NCBI GenBank assembly: GCA_945865375.1
Contig: CAMBEJ010000029.1
Coordinates: forward strand, 1 to 41,981
Reading direction: 5' to 3'
From: Akkermansia muciniphila
Lineage (GTDB): Bacteria; Verrucomicrobiota; Verrucomicrobiia; Limisphaerales; F1-80-MAGS106
Length of the DNA stretch: 41,981 nucleotides
Each line of letters opens with the position of its first letter. The first letter of the stretch is position 1. Positions 24,819-34,800 of this stretch are shown here, one piece after another. The notes beneath the pieces are model-generated. The model had not been told where the DNA came from, did not search any database, and saw only the letters and a program-made list of their open reading frames with translations. The translations under genes and the position numbers were made by a program.

Positions 24819-27635
24819 ATGGCGAGGGCCGACAAGGGAGGACCGGTGCGCGGAGGAAACCCCTTGCATAGCCGTCTTCTGAAGAGGCTGCTTTCGCTGC
24901 TCTTGGTTGGCGGGTGGGCGTCGGCTTTTGCAGGAGGGGCTTCCGTGGAGGATCTGGAGGTTTCAGGTTCGTCTAGGAAGGATCCGATTTCCAGCGGCGT
25001 TTCGCGGGATGCGGATGGAGGGAAAGGGGTGGGTGTCTCTAAACAAACACGGCCCATTCCAAACCAGCATGAGATTCTTCCGATTTTGATGCGTCATTGT
25101 TGGGCTTGTCATGGTGCGGTTCTTCGGGAGGTTGGGTTGGATCTCCGCGACCACGCCAGGATGCTCAAGGGAGGCAAATCTGGGCCCGCCTTGATCCCTG
25201 GGGATCCTGCAGCCAGCTTGATGATCCGCCGCATAGTTTCGGGCGAATGCCCTCCCGCCAAACGATTGGTGGAAGCCAATGTCAAGCCATTGAGCCGTCA
25301 GGAATCGGAGACGATTGAGAATTGGATTGCTGGGGGAGCCCTCGAAGCTGCTTCATCCGAACTGGCCCCGATTGCTCGGAAGGATTTGAGAGAGGTCGCG
25401 TCGGACCCGGCCTACTGGGCGTTCCGAAAGCCAAAGGAGAGATCGATCCCCCCAGTGAGATCGCCTGATCTTGTGAGGAATCCGATAGACCGCTTTGTGC
25501 TGAGCAAGCTCGAGTCGGCAGGATTGTCCTTTGCTCCCGAGGCTTCCAAAGAGGTGTTGATGAGGCGAGTATTTTTTGCGGTCACAGGTCTGCCCCCCTC
25601 CCCTGCTGAAGCTCAGCGATTTCTCACCGATTCCGAGCCTGGGGCTTACGACCGGTTGGTGGAGCGGTTGTTGGCTTCACCGAGGTATGGAGAGCGTTGG
25701 GGAAGATACTGGCTGGATGTTGCCGGCTACTCTGATGTGGAGGGAAGGCGCGAGCAACATCTACCACGGCCTTTCGCCTATCGTTACCGAGACTATGTCA
25801 TCCAGTCGATGAATGCAGACAAACCCTACGACAGATTCTTGACGGAGCAAATCGCTGGGGATGATCTCTGCGATGGCGAGTCCCTCAAAGAGCCGACCTC
25901 CGAAATTTACGACAACCTGGTGGCCACGGGATTTTTGCGAATGGGCCCCGATCCCACATGGGCGAACATCACGGGTTTCATACCGGACCGTCTCGACGTG
26001 ATTGCGGATGCGATGGATGTGTTGGGGTCAGGAGTGCTTGGATTGACCTTGAAATGTGCGCGCTGTCACGATCACAAGTTTGATCCGCTGACGCACAGGG
26101 ACTACTATAAAATGACTGATTTGTTCAAGGGGGCTTACGATGAGTATAACTGGCTGAAGCCGGATCAGCGTCCTTACGGTGGCGCGGGGAACACGGGCCC
26201 GCTTGGCGAACGATCGCTCCCGCATGTGTTACCGGAGGAGCGGAGGGCCTGGCAGGACCTCACTCGCGAGACCCTTCAACGAATCGAGACCCTGACCACA
26301 GCCATCCGCGCCGCAGAATCCGCGTTGACGGAGAAATTTCGTCGTGAACAGATTGACTTGCTCCCCGAGGCGGTGCGAGACGGAGTGCGTGCGATGCTGC
26401 GAACAGAGGCCGCCAAACGCAGTGATGCTCAGCGCCAGATTGCGGTGCAGTTTGAGCAAAAGCTGACGCCGGACAGGAACGCTCTGAAGGCCATGGATAG
26501 TGGCTTCAAAAAGTTGTGCGAGGACCTCGCGGCCTCCGAAGCCTTGAAGCGGCCCGAGCCACGAATTGCGGCCCTTTGGGACAGGGGAGAAGCCTCGCCG
26601 ACTTACCTCTATCTTCGGGGGGATGCGCAGCGGGCTGGCCCTCTGGTAACGGGAGGCTCGCCCAGCGTGTTCGATGGGGAAGTCCACCCCATGGACATGA
26701 GCCCAGCGCGTCCTGGTGTGAGCAGCACTGGAAGGCGTCTCGCTTTGGCTCGCTGGCTCACCCAGCCAGGGCATCCGCTGACCGCACGCGTGATGGTCAA
26801 TCGGGTTTGGAAGCTCCATTTCAACCGGGGCATCGTCGACAGTCTCGATAACTTTGGTCGGGCAGGAAATCGACCCACACATCCCGAGTTGTTGGACTGG
26901 CTGGCGCTGCATTTCGAGAGCCATGGATGGAGCTTGAAATCGCTGCACCGTCTTATGCTCACATCGCGGACCTTTCTACAAAGCACCGTCACATCGACCG
27001 AGGCAGCTCGTCTAGATTTTGAAAATAAACTTTTGTCCCGAATGCCTCTTCGACGTTTGGACGCGGAAGCCTTCTGGGACACATGCTTGAGTGTGGCGGG
27101 GTGCCTGATTGAAACACGGTTTGGGCCGGCAGTCCCGGTTCGGATCCAGGGTGACGGGTCGGTCTGGCCTGGAAAAACCCAGGGCGGCTGGAGGCGCGCC
27201 ATTTATGGGCAGCAATTGCGCAAGGAAATTCCAACCCTGCTGGAATTGTTTGACCTGCCTCCCATGAACCCCAATTGTGTTCGTCGTAGCGAGTCGATCG
27301 CGGCAACCCAGGCGCTCCACTTGATGAACGATTCGGTGGTCAGAGAGATTGCGGGGAACTTTGCGCGCCGAGTTCTCACCGGATCGGCTCGGTCCACTTC
27401 GCTTCAGGTGGAGCACGCCTACGAGCTTGCGCTGTGTCGTAAACCTTCCTTGACGGAACTCGCGTCGGCCTCGGATTTTATCCGGAACGCGGAAGCGGAG
27501 TGGAGGCAGGCAGGGGTTTCAGGAAAGAATCGCTCGCCGGGACAGGCGGGAGCGGACGTGACGCCGGAGGAACGTGCGTGGGGGACGTTCTGCCATGCGT
27601 TGATTAATTCAGCCGAGTTCTTGTATGTGGACTAG
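24819..27635 (+). CDS. PSD1-type exported protein: cytochrome-c-like PSCyt1, DUF1549 and DUF1553 domains
   Basis: ATG 24819 is chosen because GGGAGGG lies 8 nt upstream and a signal peptide follows (LLKRLLSLLLVGGWASAFA); the frame itself extends to 24678. The 938-aa protein contains a planctomycete cytochrome C module with one heme-type site C94-W-A-C97-H98. DUF1549 follows from about residue 221 (NPIDRFVLSKLESAGL; LLASPRYGERWGRYWLDVAGYSD). DUF1553 runs from about residue 636 (RLALARWLTQPGHPLTARVMVNRVW). This architecture is confined largely to Planctomycetes and Verrucomicrobia and nearly always pairs with a DUF1501 gene, as here. Role unproven; proposed for breakdown of complex polysaccharides or organosulfates. 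Confidence 0.9.
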   Translation: MARADKGGPVRGGNPLHSRLLKRLLSLLLVGGWASAFAGGASVEDLEVSGSSRKDPISSGVSRDADGGKGVGVSKQTRPIPNQHEILPILMRHCWACHGAVLREVGLDLRDHARMLKGGKSGPALIPGDPAASLMIRRIVSGECPPAKRLVEANVKPLSRQESETIENWIAGGALEAASSELAPIARKDLREVASDPAYWAFRKPKERSIPPVRSPDLVRNPIDRFVLSKLESAGLSFAPEASKEVLMRRVFFAVTGLPPSPAEAQRFLTDSEPGAYDRLVERLLASPRYGERWGRYWLDVAGYSDVEGRREQHLPRPFAYRYRDYVIQSMNADKPYDRFLTEQIAGDDLCDGESLKEPTSEIYDNLVATGFLRMGPDPTWANITGFIPDRLDVIADAMDVLGSGVLGLTLKCARCHDHKFDPLTHRDYYKMTDLFKGAYDEYNWLKPDQRPYGGAGNTGPLGERSLPHVLPEERRAWQDLTRETLQRIETLTTAIRAAESALTEKFRREQIDLLPEAVRDGVRAMLRTEAAKRSDAQRQIAVQFEQKLTPDRNALKAMDSGFKKLCEDLAASEALKRPEPRIAALWDRGEASPTYLYLRGDAQRAGPLVTGGSPSVFDGEVHPMDMSPARPGVSSTGRRLALARWLTQPGHPLTARVMVNRVWKLHFNRGIVDSLDNFGRAGNRPTHPELLDWLALHFESHGWSLKSLHRLMLTSRTFLQSTVTSTEAARLDFENKLLSRMPLRRLDAEAFWDTCLSVAGCLIETRFGPAVPVRIQGDGSVWPGKTQGGWRRAIYGQQLRKEIPTLLELFDLPPMNPNCVRRSESIAATQALHLMNDSVVREIAGNFARRVLTGSARSTSLQVEHAYELALCRKPSLTELASASDFIRNAEAEWRQAGVSGKNRSPGQAGADVTPEERAWGTFCHALINSAEFLYVD

Positions 27636-27669
27636 GGATCGTGGACTTCGATCGATAGAGGGCGGTTTG

Positions 27670-29130
27670 ATGAACCGGCGGAAGTGGTTTCATCACGCCG
27701 CTGGAGGGGTGTTTGGTGCCGCGTTGGCGAGTGTTTTTCGCGACGATCTGGGAGTCTTGCTCGGAGCGCAACCGCCCCCCTCGAACGACTCCCAACAAGA
27801 GCCAGGCACTCGTTCGCATGATCTCCGTCCGAAAGCTCCCCATTTTCCCGGAAAGGCACGGTCTGTTATCCAATTGTTCATGAATGGCGGGCCTAGCCAA
27901 ATGGACCTTTTCGACCCGAAACCCATGCTCGACCGCTACCATGGCAAACCCTACTTCGACAAGATTGCAGGCGAAGTGGAAAACATCGGGGCGGCCGGGG
28001 CGATTTTTAGGAGTCCTTTCAAGTTTCAACAACACGGGCGCTCTGGTTTATGGGTGAGTGAATTATTGCCTCATATTGCACGGCAGGCGGACCATCTCGG
28101 TGTGATCAAGTCGATGTTTACGACGAACCTCACGCATGAGCCTGCCCTTTACCTGATCCATAGCGGCCAGATGCGGGCGGGGTATCCGTGCCTTGGATCC
28201 TGGGTTGTTTATGGCCTCGGCACGGAGAGTCAAAACCTGCCTGCCTATGTGGTTTTGGACGATCCGGGAGGGTTGCCCGTGAACGGCTCTGAAAGCTGGA
28301 GCGCCGGTTCGTTGCCACCGATCTATCAGGGGACACGGTTTCGGTCGCGAGGTGCTCCCATCCTGAACCTGCGCCCCGAGCACGAGGCTCCGACCGGGAT
28401 CACTTCCATGGCCCGCGATTTCCTGAGATCTTTCGATCATGCACATGATCGCGCGCGGCCACATCAACCGCAGTTGGAAGCGCGCCTCGCCAGCTACGAA
28501 CTCGCCGCTCGCATGCAGTTGTCAGCGTCGGAGGCGCTGGACTTTGGAAGTGAGAGCCCAATGACGCTCGCAAGTTACGGCGTCGGCCAGCCTTCGACCG
28601 ACTCCTACGGCCGCCGCTGTTTGATTGCCCGCCGACTCGTCGAGCGTGGCGTCCGGTTTGTGCAGATCTTCATCAACGGGCAAATCTGGGATCATCACAC
28701 AGGCATTGAAGACGGGTTAAAATCCGCTTGTTTGAAGACGGACCAGCCGATCGCGGCTCTTCTGGAGGATCTGAGGCAACGGGGTTTGCTGGAGAGCACT
28801 CTTGTCGTTTGGGGGGGCGAGTTTGGCAGGTTACCCATCGCGCAACTGGCCGACGATAAGAGCGAACGCAATGCCGGTCGTGACCACAACAAGAACGCTT
28901 TCACGACATGGATGGCGGGTGCGGGGGTCCGTGGAGGCACGGTTTTCGGGGCGACCGATGAGCTGGGTTTTGCTGCGGTTGAGGATAAAGTGAGTGTTCC
29001 GGACTGGCACGCAACGATCCTGCACCTGCTTGGTTTGAGGCACGAAGACCTTTTTGCTGAGCGCAACGGGCTTCAAGAAAGACTGACCGGCGTCATGGAC
29101 GCTCGGATTGTTCGCGAGATTCTAACATGA
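27670..29130 (+). CDS. DUF1501 family exported protein (Tat signal)
   Basis: The 486-aa protein belongs to the DUF1501 family (sulfatase/alkaline-phosphatase-like fold). ATG 27670 is preferred over 27625, which overlaps the previous gene. It gives a twin-arginine-type N terminus (NRRKWFHHAAGG) followed by a hydrophobic stretch. Family blocks visible are SVIQLFMNGGPSQMDLFDPK, AYVVLDDPGG, SYGRRCLIARRLVERGVRFV and a C-terminal WGGEFGR...GRDHNKNAFTTWMAG. It lies 34 nt after its DUF1549/DUF1553 partner, so one transcript is likely. The pair is expected to act together outside the cytoplasm. Confidence 0.9.
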   Translation: MNRRKWFHHAAGGVFGAALASVFRDDLGVLLGAQPPPSNDSQQEPGTRSHDLRPKAPHFPGKARSVIQLFMNGGPSQMDLFDPKPMLDRYHGKPYFDKIAGEVENIGAAGAIFRSPFKFQQHGRSGLWVSELLPHIARQADHLGVIKSMFTTNLTHEPALYLIHSGQMRAGYPCLGSWVVYGLGTESQNLPAYVVLDDPGGLPVNGSESWSAGSLPPIYQGTRFRSRGAPILNLRPEHEAPTGITSMARDFLRSFDHAHDRARPHQPQLEARLASYELAARMQLSASEALDFGSESPMTLASYGVGQPSTDSYGRRCLIARRLVERGVRFVQIFINGQIWDHHTGIEDGLKSACLKTDQPIAALLEDLRQRGLLESTLVVWGGEFGRLPIAQLADDKSERNAGRDHNKNAFTTWMAGAGVRGGTVFGATDELGFAAVEDKVSVPDWHATILHLLGLRHEDLFAERNGLQERLTGVMDARIVREILT

Positions 29131-29275
29131 ACCTCCGGGTGCTGGCTATTTGACAGGCGATTCAATCCGAACTCGGCTTTGATAAACGGATCTTTACGAT
29201 CCACTGACCCCGTTGACCACTGTGTTTTGGAAAAAAAGAAATAAGGAAGAGCACCGGTATTATTTATTACCGGGC

Positions 29276-29389
29276 ATGGCGAGATCCAACCGCAAGAGGC
29301 ACGCTGAGATCTTGCGTTGGTCCCTGCTGGTGGGGCTTCTTGCGTCGGCGCTCGCGGGTGTGGCGGTTTATTTCGCGAATCGGTATTGA
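29276..29389 (+). CDS. Candidate 37-aa single-pass membrane protein
   Basis: This small open frame was found by reading the gap after the DUF1501 gene. It encodes MARSNRKRHAEI followed by a hydrophobic helix LVGLLASALAGVAVYF and ends NRY. A basic N terminus followed by one helix suggests a type II single-pass inner-membrane peptide. The Shine-Dalgarno is weak: AAGGAAGAG is about 24 nt upstream, and a CCGGTA/TACCGG hairpin sits directly before the ATG and could hide the start. It may be co-transcribed with the DUF1501 gene 145 nt upstream. It could be a chance frame. Confidence 0.4.
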   Translation: MARSNRKRHAEILRWSLLVGLLASALAGVAVYFANRY

Positions 29390-29444
29390 GGATGGAAAGG
29401 AGACGCCAAAAGATTTTGACCTCAATGGCGGCCATGCACCTGGT

Positions 29445-29510
29445 AGCCGCCGACGTGAGGAGGCGGATGCTGTCGCCAACTGCCCGCTCCGCCTCCTCAC
29501 GTCGGCGGCT
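29445..29510 (+). repeat. Perfect 23-bp inverted repeat (REP/MITE-like hairpin)
   Basis: The arms 29445-29467 and 29488-29510 are perfect reverse complements (AGCCGCCGACGTGAGGAGGC plus GGA), separated by 20 nt. There is no T-run, so it is not an ordinary terminator. It lies in the gene-poor stretch 29390-29603, between the small membrane frame and the decayed four-helix-bundle copy. Confidence 0.85.
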
Positions 29511-29603
29511 GCGGGCTGGAGGTTCCTGGAAAGCGTGGGCCCGCGGTGGGGTGCGCATCGCAGATCTTTCGTGCTCGCGTTTCCTACTCGTAATCGTCAT
29601 CCC

Positions 29604-29830
29604 ATGAACGGCCGATTCGACCACGAAAAGCGGGAGGGTTACCCTTTGACAATGCCCGTGGATCCGCTTTGGAAAGTGCCGCCGCCCTGGATGTGCTCGT
29701 GGCCAAAGGACGATGTCCTGGGGAGGAAGTTCTGCCAGGAAAAGACCGCCTGTGGAGCGTCGTTTCGATGCGGGTCGCCTTGATAAAGGCCCACTCCGAT
29801 TACCGGTGGCACGAGGGAAACTCGGGATAG
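29604..29830 (+). pseudogene. Decayed second copy of the four-helix bundle gene
   Basis: The copy begins with MNGRFDHEK, matching the family N terminus (F-D-H-E-K-L-x-V-Y), and then loses the middle of the protein. From 29645 onward it is nearly identical to 68-253 at the window start, but in a different frame from its own ATG. The reading frame is therefore broken by an internal deletion plus frameshift. Its stop codon and downstream array are in the same position as in the first copy. The two segments 68-320 and 29645-29879 differ in length by exactly 18 nt, i.e. three GATTAC units. No function is expected from this copy. Confidence 0.85.
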
Positions 29831-29848
29831 GATTACGATTACGATTAC
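29831..29848 (+). repeat. (GATTAC)3 array after the decayed four-helix bundle copy
   Basis: Three perfect units follow the stop codon of the decayed copy, against six units in the paralogous position at 254-289. Shared flanking sequence continues to 29879. Confidence 0.95.
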
Positions 29849-29941
29849 GAGAAGATCCGGAAAAATCTGAAAGGCGCACCGCGGTGGGTTCGCCGCGTGT
29901 TGGGGATTGAGCTTGTTCGGGCGATGACTTAGCATAGGGGC

Positions 29942-30172
29942 ATGCCTATTTACGAATTTCATTGTGCCTCATGCGAACGCGATAGCGAAGTGTTGGTGCG
30001 TTCGCGCGGGTCGGTGGGGGTGGTTTGTCCGCACTGCGGCTCCAAACAATTGAGCAAATTACTCTCAGTTTTTGCGTCTTCCACCCCCGGTGCCACCTCC
30101 GAAGCGCCGAGCTGCTCAGGTCAACCGAGCTCTTGCGGCCTCTGTGGGACAGGTCGAGCCCATTCACACTGA
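29942..30172 (+). CDS. FmdB-family zinc ribbon protein
   Basis: The 76-aa protein begins MPIYEFHCASCERDSEVL, the conserved start of FmdB/CxxC_CxxC_SSSS regulatory-type proteins. The zinc ribbon is formed by the C-x2-C pairs CASC and CPHC. A Ser-rich linker leads to a second Cys/His-rich tail (SCSGQPSSCGLCGTGRAHSH). The family was named for a putative regulator of formamidase, but most members have no proven role. It is the last gene before tRNA-Pro. Confidence 0.85.
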   Translation: MPIYEFHCASCERDSEVLVRSRGSVGVVCPHCGSKQLSKLLSVFASSTPGATSEAPSCSGQPSSCGLCGTGRAHSH

Positions 30173-30238
30173 GAACTCGCGAAAGTAAAATTCGACGTTG
30201 CAATTCCCCGTTTGGATTGCATTCTTTGCCTTTGTCGG

Positions 30239-30316
30239 CGGGGCGTAGCGTAGTCCGGCTAGCGCGCTTGTTTCGGGTACAAGAGGTCGTGAGTTCAAAT
30301 CTCACCGCCCCGACCA
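30239..30316 (+). tRNA. tRNA-Pro (anticodon CGG)
   Basis: The cloverleaf folds fully. The acceptor stem is CGGGGCG/CGCCCCG and the D arm pairs GCGT with GCGC. The anticodon stem CTTGT/ACAAG carries loop TTCGGGT, so the anticodon is CGG. The T arm is GTGAG/CTCAC with loop TTCAAAT. ACCA is encoded at the 3' end. The C1-G72 first pair is typical of bacterial proline tRNAs. The gene remains complete after island integration, because its 3' half is also the attachment core. Confidence 0.95.
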
Positions 30317-30317
30317 T
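30267..30317 (+). repeat. attL: 51-bp attachment core in the tRNA-Pro 3' half
   Basis: The segment from the anticodon stem through CCA plus one T is repeated exactly at 37860-37910. It marks the integrase-proximal end of the island. Confidence 0.95.
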
Positions 30318-30385
30318 TTTTAAACCCTTGCAAATAAAGGAGATAGCGAAGATTCCGCCGAGCGCCAAGCGCAGGCCGATTTGAT

Positions 30386-30398
30386 CTCCCGCACAGTT
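30386..30398 (+). promoter_or_regulatory. Candidate integrase arm-type site, left arm
   Basis: CTCCCGCACAGTT lies 69 nt inside the left core. The same 13-mer occurs at 37683-37695 in the right-end repeat cluster. It also lies just upstream of the integrase start, so it may affect integrase expression. Confidence 0.5.
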
Positions 30399-30434
30399 GG
30401 CGCACAAAAACTGCCCGAATCCGGGGCCAAGCCC

Positions 30435-31709
30435 ATGAGATTCCCTGTCGTCATCCGACATCGGAAAGCCGAAGCCAGAATTTACGGAAGGAGTGATGCG
30501 TACGATTATTACCGGGTTGCCGCATACGTGGGTGGCAAGCGGCGCGTCAGCAGTCACGGCACCTATTCCGAGGCCCGCGCCGCCGCCGACAAGCTGGTGC
30601 GGGACATTGCTGATGGCTCGCAAACCGCCGCCTTGACCCCCGGACAGGCCAACGATGCCTTGGCGGCACTCCAACGCTTGGACGGCCTTTACCGTGACAC
30701 CGGGCGTCGCGTGTCCCTGTTGGCCGTCGCGAGCGAATACGCCGAGGCTGTCCGCAAGCTCAACGGGCGCGCCTTGGGCGAGGCCGTGGATGGCTACCTT
30801 TCCAGCGTGGTGAGCGTCAAGCGCGTGGACCTGGGGGAAGCCGTGGAACAGTTCATCAAAGGCCGGGCGCACAAGACCGAAGCCAAGGACGGAAAGCGTC
30901 CGCAACTTTCAGCCGGCTATCACTACATCGTGTCCATGTGGTTGCGGGAATTTGCCAACACGTTTCCGAACACCGCCGTTTGCGACCTGACCAAAGAACT
31001 GCTGAACGTTTACATGTCCATTTATGGCGACGTTTCCGCCCGAACCCGAAACGGTCGGCGGACGGTCGTGGCGATGTTTTTGAAATGGTGCGCGCGACAG
31101 GACTACATCGCCGCAGGCCATCGGCTTTTTGAGGCCGACGGGATGACCCATGAGACGTCCGAACCGGAGGTCATTGACTTCTACACTCCCTCCGAACTGT
31201 CCAGCCTTCTGCAAACCTCCAGCAACGACATAGATCACAGGAACCTGCTCCCGGTGATCGCCCTGTGCGGACTGGCCGGGCTGCGCTTGCAAGAGGCAGG
31301 GCGCCTGACCTGGGAGGACGTGTTCCATGTGGAAGGCCATGTCGAGATAACCCGGACCAAGAGCAAGACCCGCGCTCGCAGGCTGGTGACCGCCTGCCCA
31401 ACCTTGACACAATGGCTCGCGCCCTACCGCAGTTGCTCCGGCCTGATTTGGAAGCACGGCTTGGAAAAGTTCCATTCGGATTTCGGCGCACTGCGAGCGT
31501 CCCTGACAATCCCGGCCCGCCGCAACGGTCTCCGCCACGCATTCTGCACTTTTCATTTCGCCCTTCATTCCGACGAGAACCAAACCGCCGCACAAGCTGG
31601 CAACTCGCCCTCCATGATTCATGCCCATTACAAAGGGCTCGTCACAAAAGCCGAGGCTGAAAAGTGGTTTGCCGTGGACAACGCTACTATCGAATCGCTC
31701 GAAAGCTGA
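30435..31709 (+). CDS. int: Site-specific tyrosine recombinase (island integrase)
   Basis: The protein is 424 aa from ATG 30435; a TTG frame from 30381 would overlap the arm-type repeat. The C-terminal catalytic domain has Arg284 in LAGLRLQEAGRLTWED, Arg367-His368 in GLRHAFCT, and the nucleophile Tyr399 in IHAHYKGL. The usual His of the second box (LGH) is replaced by Asn (AGNSPSM), which I regard as a subfamily feature. The N-terminal part (RFPVVIRHRKAEARIYG) resembles an arm-binding domain. It probably integrates and excises the island at the tRNA-Pro 3' half. Confidence 0.9.
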   Translation: MRFPVVIRHRKAEARIYGRSDAYDYYRVAAYVGGKRRVSSHGTYSEARAAADKLVRDIADGSQTAALTPGQANDALAALQRLDGLYRDTGRRVSLLAVASEYAEAVRKLNGRALGEAVDGYLSSVVSVKRVDLGEAVEQFIKGRAHKTEAKDGKRPQLSAGYHYIVSMWLREFANTFPNTAVCDLTKELLNVYMSIYGDVSARTRNGRRTVVAMFLKWCARQDYIAAGHRLFEADGMTHETSEPEVIDFYTPSELSSLLQTSSNDIDHRNLLPVIALCGLAGLRLQEAGRLTWEDVFHVEGHVEITRTKSKTRARRLVTACPTLTQWLAPYRSCSGLIWKHGLEKFHSDFGALRASLTIPARRNGLRHAFCTFHFALHSDENQTAAQAGNSPSMIHAHYKGLVTKAEAEKWFAVDNATIESLES

Positions 31710-31859
31710 GGGGTGTTCGTCCGCATGAACGAGTCGCAGGATGGAACAGAGAAATCTTGATTCAGTAATGCCATATTTACTCTGCCTGACCGTGTAGAGT
31801 GCGCCTGCGACTCTGAATGCACTGACCACTCGGAAATTACTATTCGCTGGATGAATGTC

Positions 31860-34800
31860 TCAGGCAACTGCACGCTCGCGGACTTGGAAAAGCAACGCAA
31901 TCAACTCATCCACTTGCGTGGAATTGAAAATGCCTTCCGGCCCTTGCGGGTTCAAATCGGTAAACGGTGACTCATACAGCAATCCAGCCTCCATCACGCC
32001 GTGCTCGGTCAGATACTCCACAATCAGGTTCACAAATTCTATCTGGTTCGAGGTGAGGGTCTTTCCAGTCATAAAGCTGGCCAGCGCCTTTTTCGCGGCT
32101 TCACGATCCAAGCCAACCAGTGAGCGCACGAAGAGCCCAAGTTCGTTGCTTTCCCCTTTCGCTTTCGCCAGATGCTCCGGCTTGGCCATTCCGCTCGTGG
32201 CCAGCATTCGCTCCAACTCTTGGAGGTCGGTTGCGGTGAGTGGCTCATTCATCCTCAACTTGTGAATGACCAGATCATTCTCGTGCTCACGTAGGAACTG
32301 GCGGGTCTTGGCGCGGAAACGCTCGAAACTGTCGGGTGTGGCGAAGCCCGGAAGTTCAATCGCCGTTTCGCCGCCGATCTCGTCCTCGAAGTCCGTGTAG
32401 ATGGGTTTTCGCTGTGCCTTCTCGATGAGCTTCACGAGGGCACGCAGACGGCGGCGGACAGTTTCCAGCATCGGCACGGTTACGTCCTTCCACCATTCCT
32501 CGGTTTGAAGATCCTGAATCAATGGCATCTGTTCATGCACCATTGGGATGCTGGATTTCTCTTCCAGCAATCCGGCAATCGCCTTCACCTAGTTACGAGC
32601 CGTTTGAATGCCGGTTCAACGCGCAACACGCCCAGTTGCAGGTTCAGAAGGAGGAGGTCGAACCGTTTCGCCTCCTCGTCTTCCGGCTCCAGTTCCGAGG
32701 GCAACCCGGCGATGTTCGCTGCCAATTCCGCGAAGGCATCCAGTTTCAGTTCACCCCATGCTTCGGGCTTGGCGTACTTCTCGACCAGTCGCCGCTTCGC
32801 TCTCACAACGAAGTTCTCCACGTTCATCGCGGCGACTTCACCTTGCAGCATCGCGGCGACATCGCGGCGCAATTCCGCCTCGTTGTCCGGGCCTTCCTTC
32901 ACCACGCTCGACAGCTTGCGATCGAGTTCGCTGATAAGTTCCAGCCGCGTCTTGAACAGTCGCTTGCCGAGTGATTCGCCGAGCGCGCCGTCGGTCGTCT
33001 CCGGGTTCTGGCTGAAGAACTCCAAGTTCTGGCAATAGTCGAATATGTAGAAAAACTCCTTGTGCTTGCCCGGCGCGAACAGGTCGAGGGAGAGGCGAGT
33101 GCCGCGTCCGACCATCTGCCAGAACTTCGTTTTGGACCGCACCAGCTTGAAGAACACGAGGTTCACGACTTCGGGCACGTCGATGCCCGTGTCGAGCATG
33201 TCCACCGAGATGGCAATGTGCGGCGCTTTGTTCTTCTGCGAGAAATCGTCAATCAAGCTCTGCGCGTATTCCGTCCTGAAGGTGATCGTGCGCGCGAACT
33301 TCCCGGCAAGGCTGGGATAGTTGATGTCGAACCGCTGCTGAATGAAATCCGCGTGGTCTTGGTTCTTGGCGAAGACGATGGTTTTACCGATCCGGTCCCC
33401 GCCCGCTACTTTTTGCCCGCGCGTCATGATGTGCTCCAGCACCTTGTCCACGGTATCAATGTTGAAGAGCCACTTGTTCACCGCCTCGGCCTCCACGAAA
33501 TCCGGCGTGCTGCCGTCGTCGCTCCATTCCTTCGCGTCCCACTGCTCCTTTTCCTCGTTGGACAGGTTCTCGTATTTGATGCCCTCGCGCTGGAATTTGA
33601 GCAGCACGGACACGGACTTCGATGGCACGAGGAACTTGTCCTCCACCGCATCCTTCAAATCGTAGGCATCCGTCGGCACGCCCTTTTCGAGGTCGAACAG
33701 GCCTTAGGTGTCGCGGTCAATCTCGTCCCGCGGTGTGGCGGTCAGGCCCACGAGCAACGAATCGAAGTATTCAAAGATGGCACGATACTTTTGGTAAACC
33801 GACCGGTGCGCTTCATCAATGATGATGAGGTCGAAATGCCCGACGCCGAAACGCCTCTGGCCGTCCTTCGTCTCGTCAATCAACCCCATCATAGTCGGGT
33901 AAGTGGAAACGAACACGCGGCCCTCCGTGTCCTTCTCGGTGACGAGATTCACGGGCGAGGCTTCGGGCAGATGTTTCTTGAACGCATTCACCGCCTGATT
34001 CACCAGTGCCACGCGGTCAGCGAGGAACAGCACCCGCTTGGCCCAATTGCAGCGCATCAGCAGGTCGGTCAGCGCGATGACAGTGCGCGTCTTGCCGCCG
34101 CCGGTGGCCATGACGACGAGCGTCTTGCGGTCATGGTCTTTCTCAAATGCCTCGCCGATGCGGCGGATGCAGCGCGTCTGGTAGTAACGCTCCACGATGG
34201 CTTCGTTGATTTTCCCGTCCGCCAGCCTCTTTCGCGTGGTGCGGCGTTGAATCAGCAATTCCAGTTCGGCCTTCTTAAGAAAGCCCTGTACCGGACGCGG
34301 CGGATAGTTCGCATCATCCCACATCCAATGCTCATAGCCGTTCGAGTAAAAGATGATGGGCCGCCGACCGAACATCTTCTCCAGACAGTCCGCATAGAGA
34401 TCAGCCTGCTGGTGGCCCACGCGCGGGTCGCGCTTGGTGCGTTTGGCTTCCACCAACGCAAGTGGCTTGCCGTCATCGCCCCAGAGCACGTAATCCACGA
34501 AGCCCTTGCCCTCGTTGTTCGGCATTCCATCCACGGGGAATTCCCGGTCGCGTTCCCGATCGAGCGCCCAGCCTGCTTCCTTGAGCAGCAGGTCGATGAA
34601 GTAGTCCCGCGTCTCAGCCTCAGAATAGTCGTGCGTGTCGGCCTGCGCGGTGTTGGCCTTTTTCGTCTCGGCAATCTTGCAGCGCAACCGCGTCAACTCG
34701 GCATCCAAAGCCGCCTTATCTGCCAGCAGCGCCGAGAGCTTCTCGTCCCGCGCGCGTAGCTGTGCGCCAGCCAGTAGGCGACGTGGAAGAGCTCGCGCAC

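Noticed and set aside
33062..34759. 565-codon plus-strand open frame
   Set aside because: It is the antisense of hsdR. Its length comes from the GC-rich codon usage of that gene and its composition is rich in His, Arg and Val without any domain.
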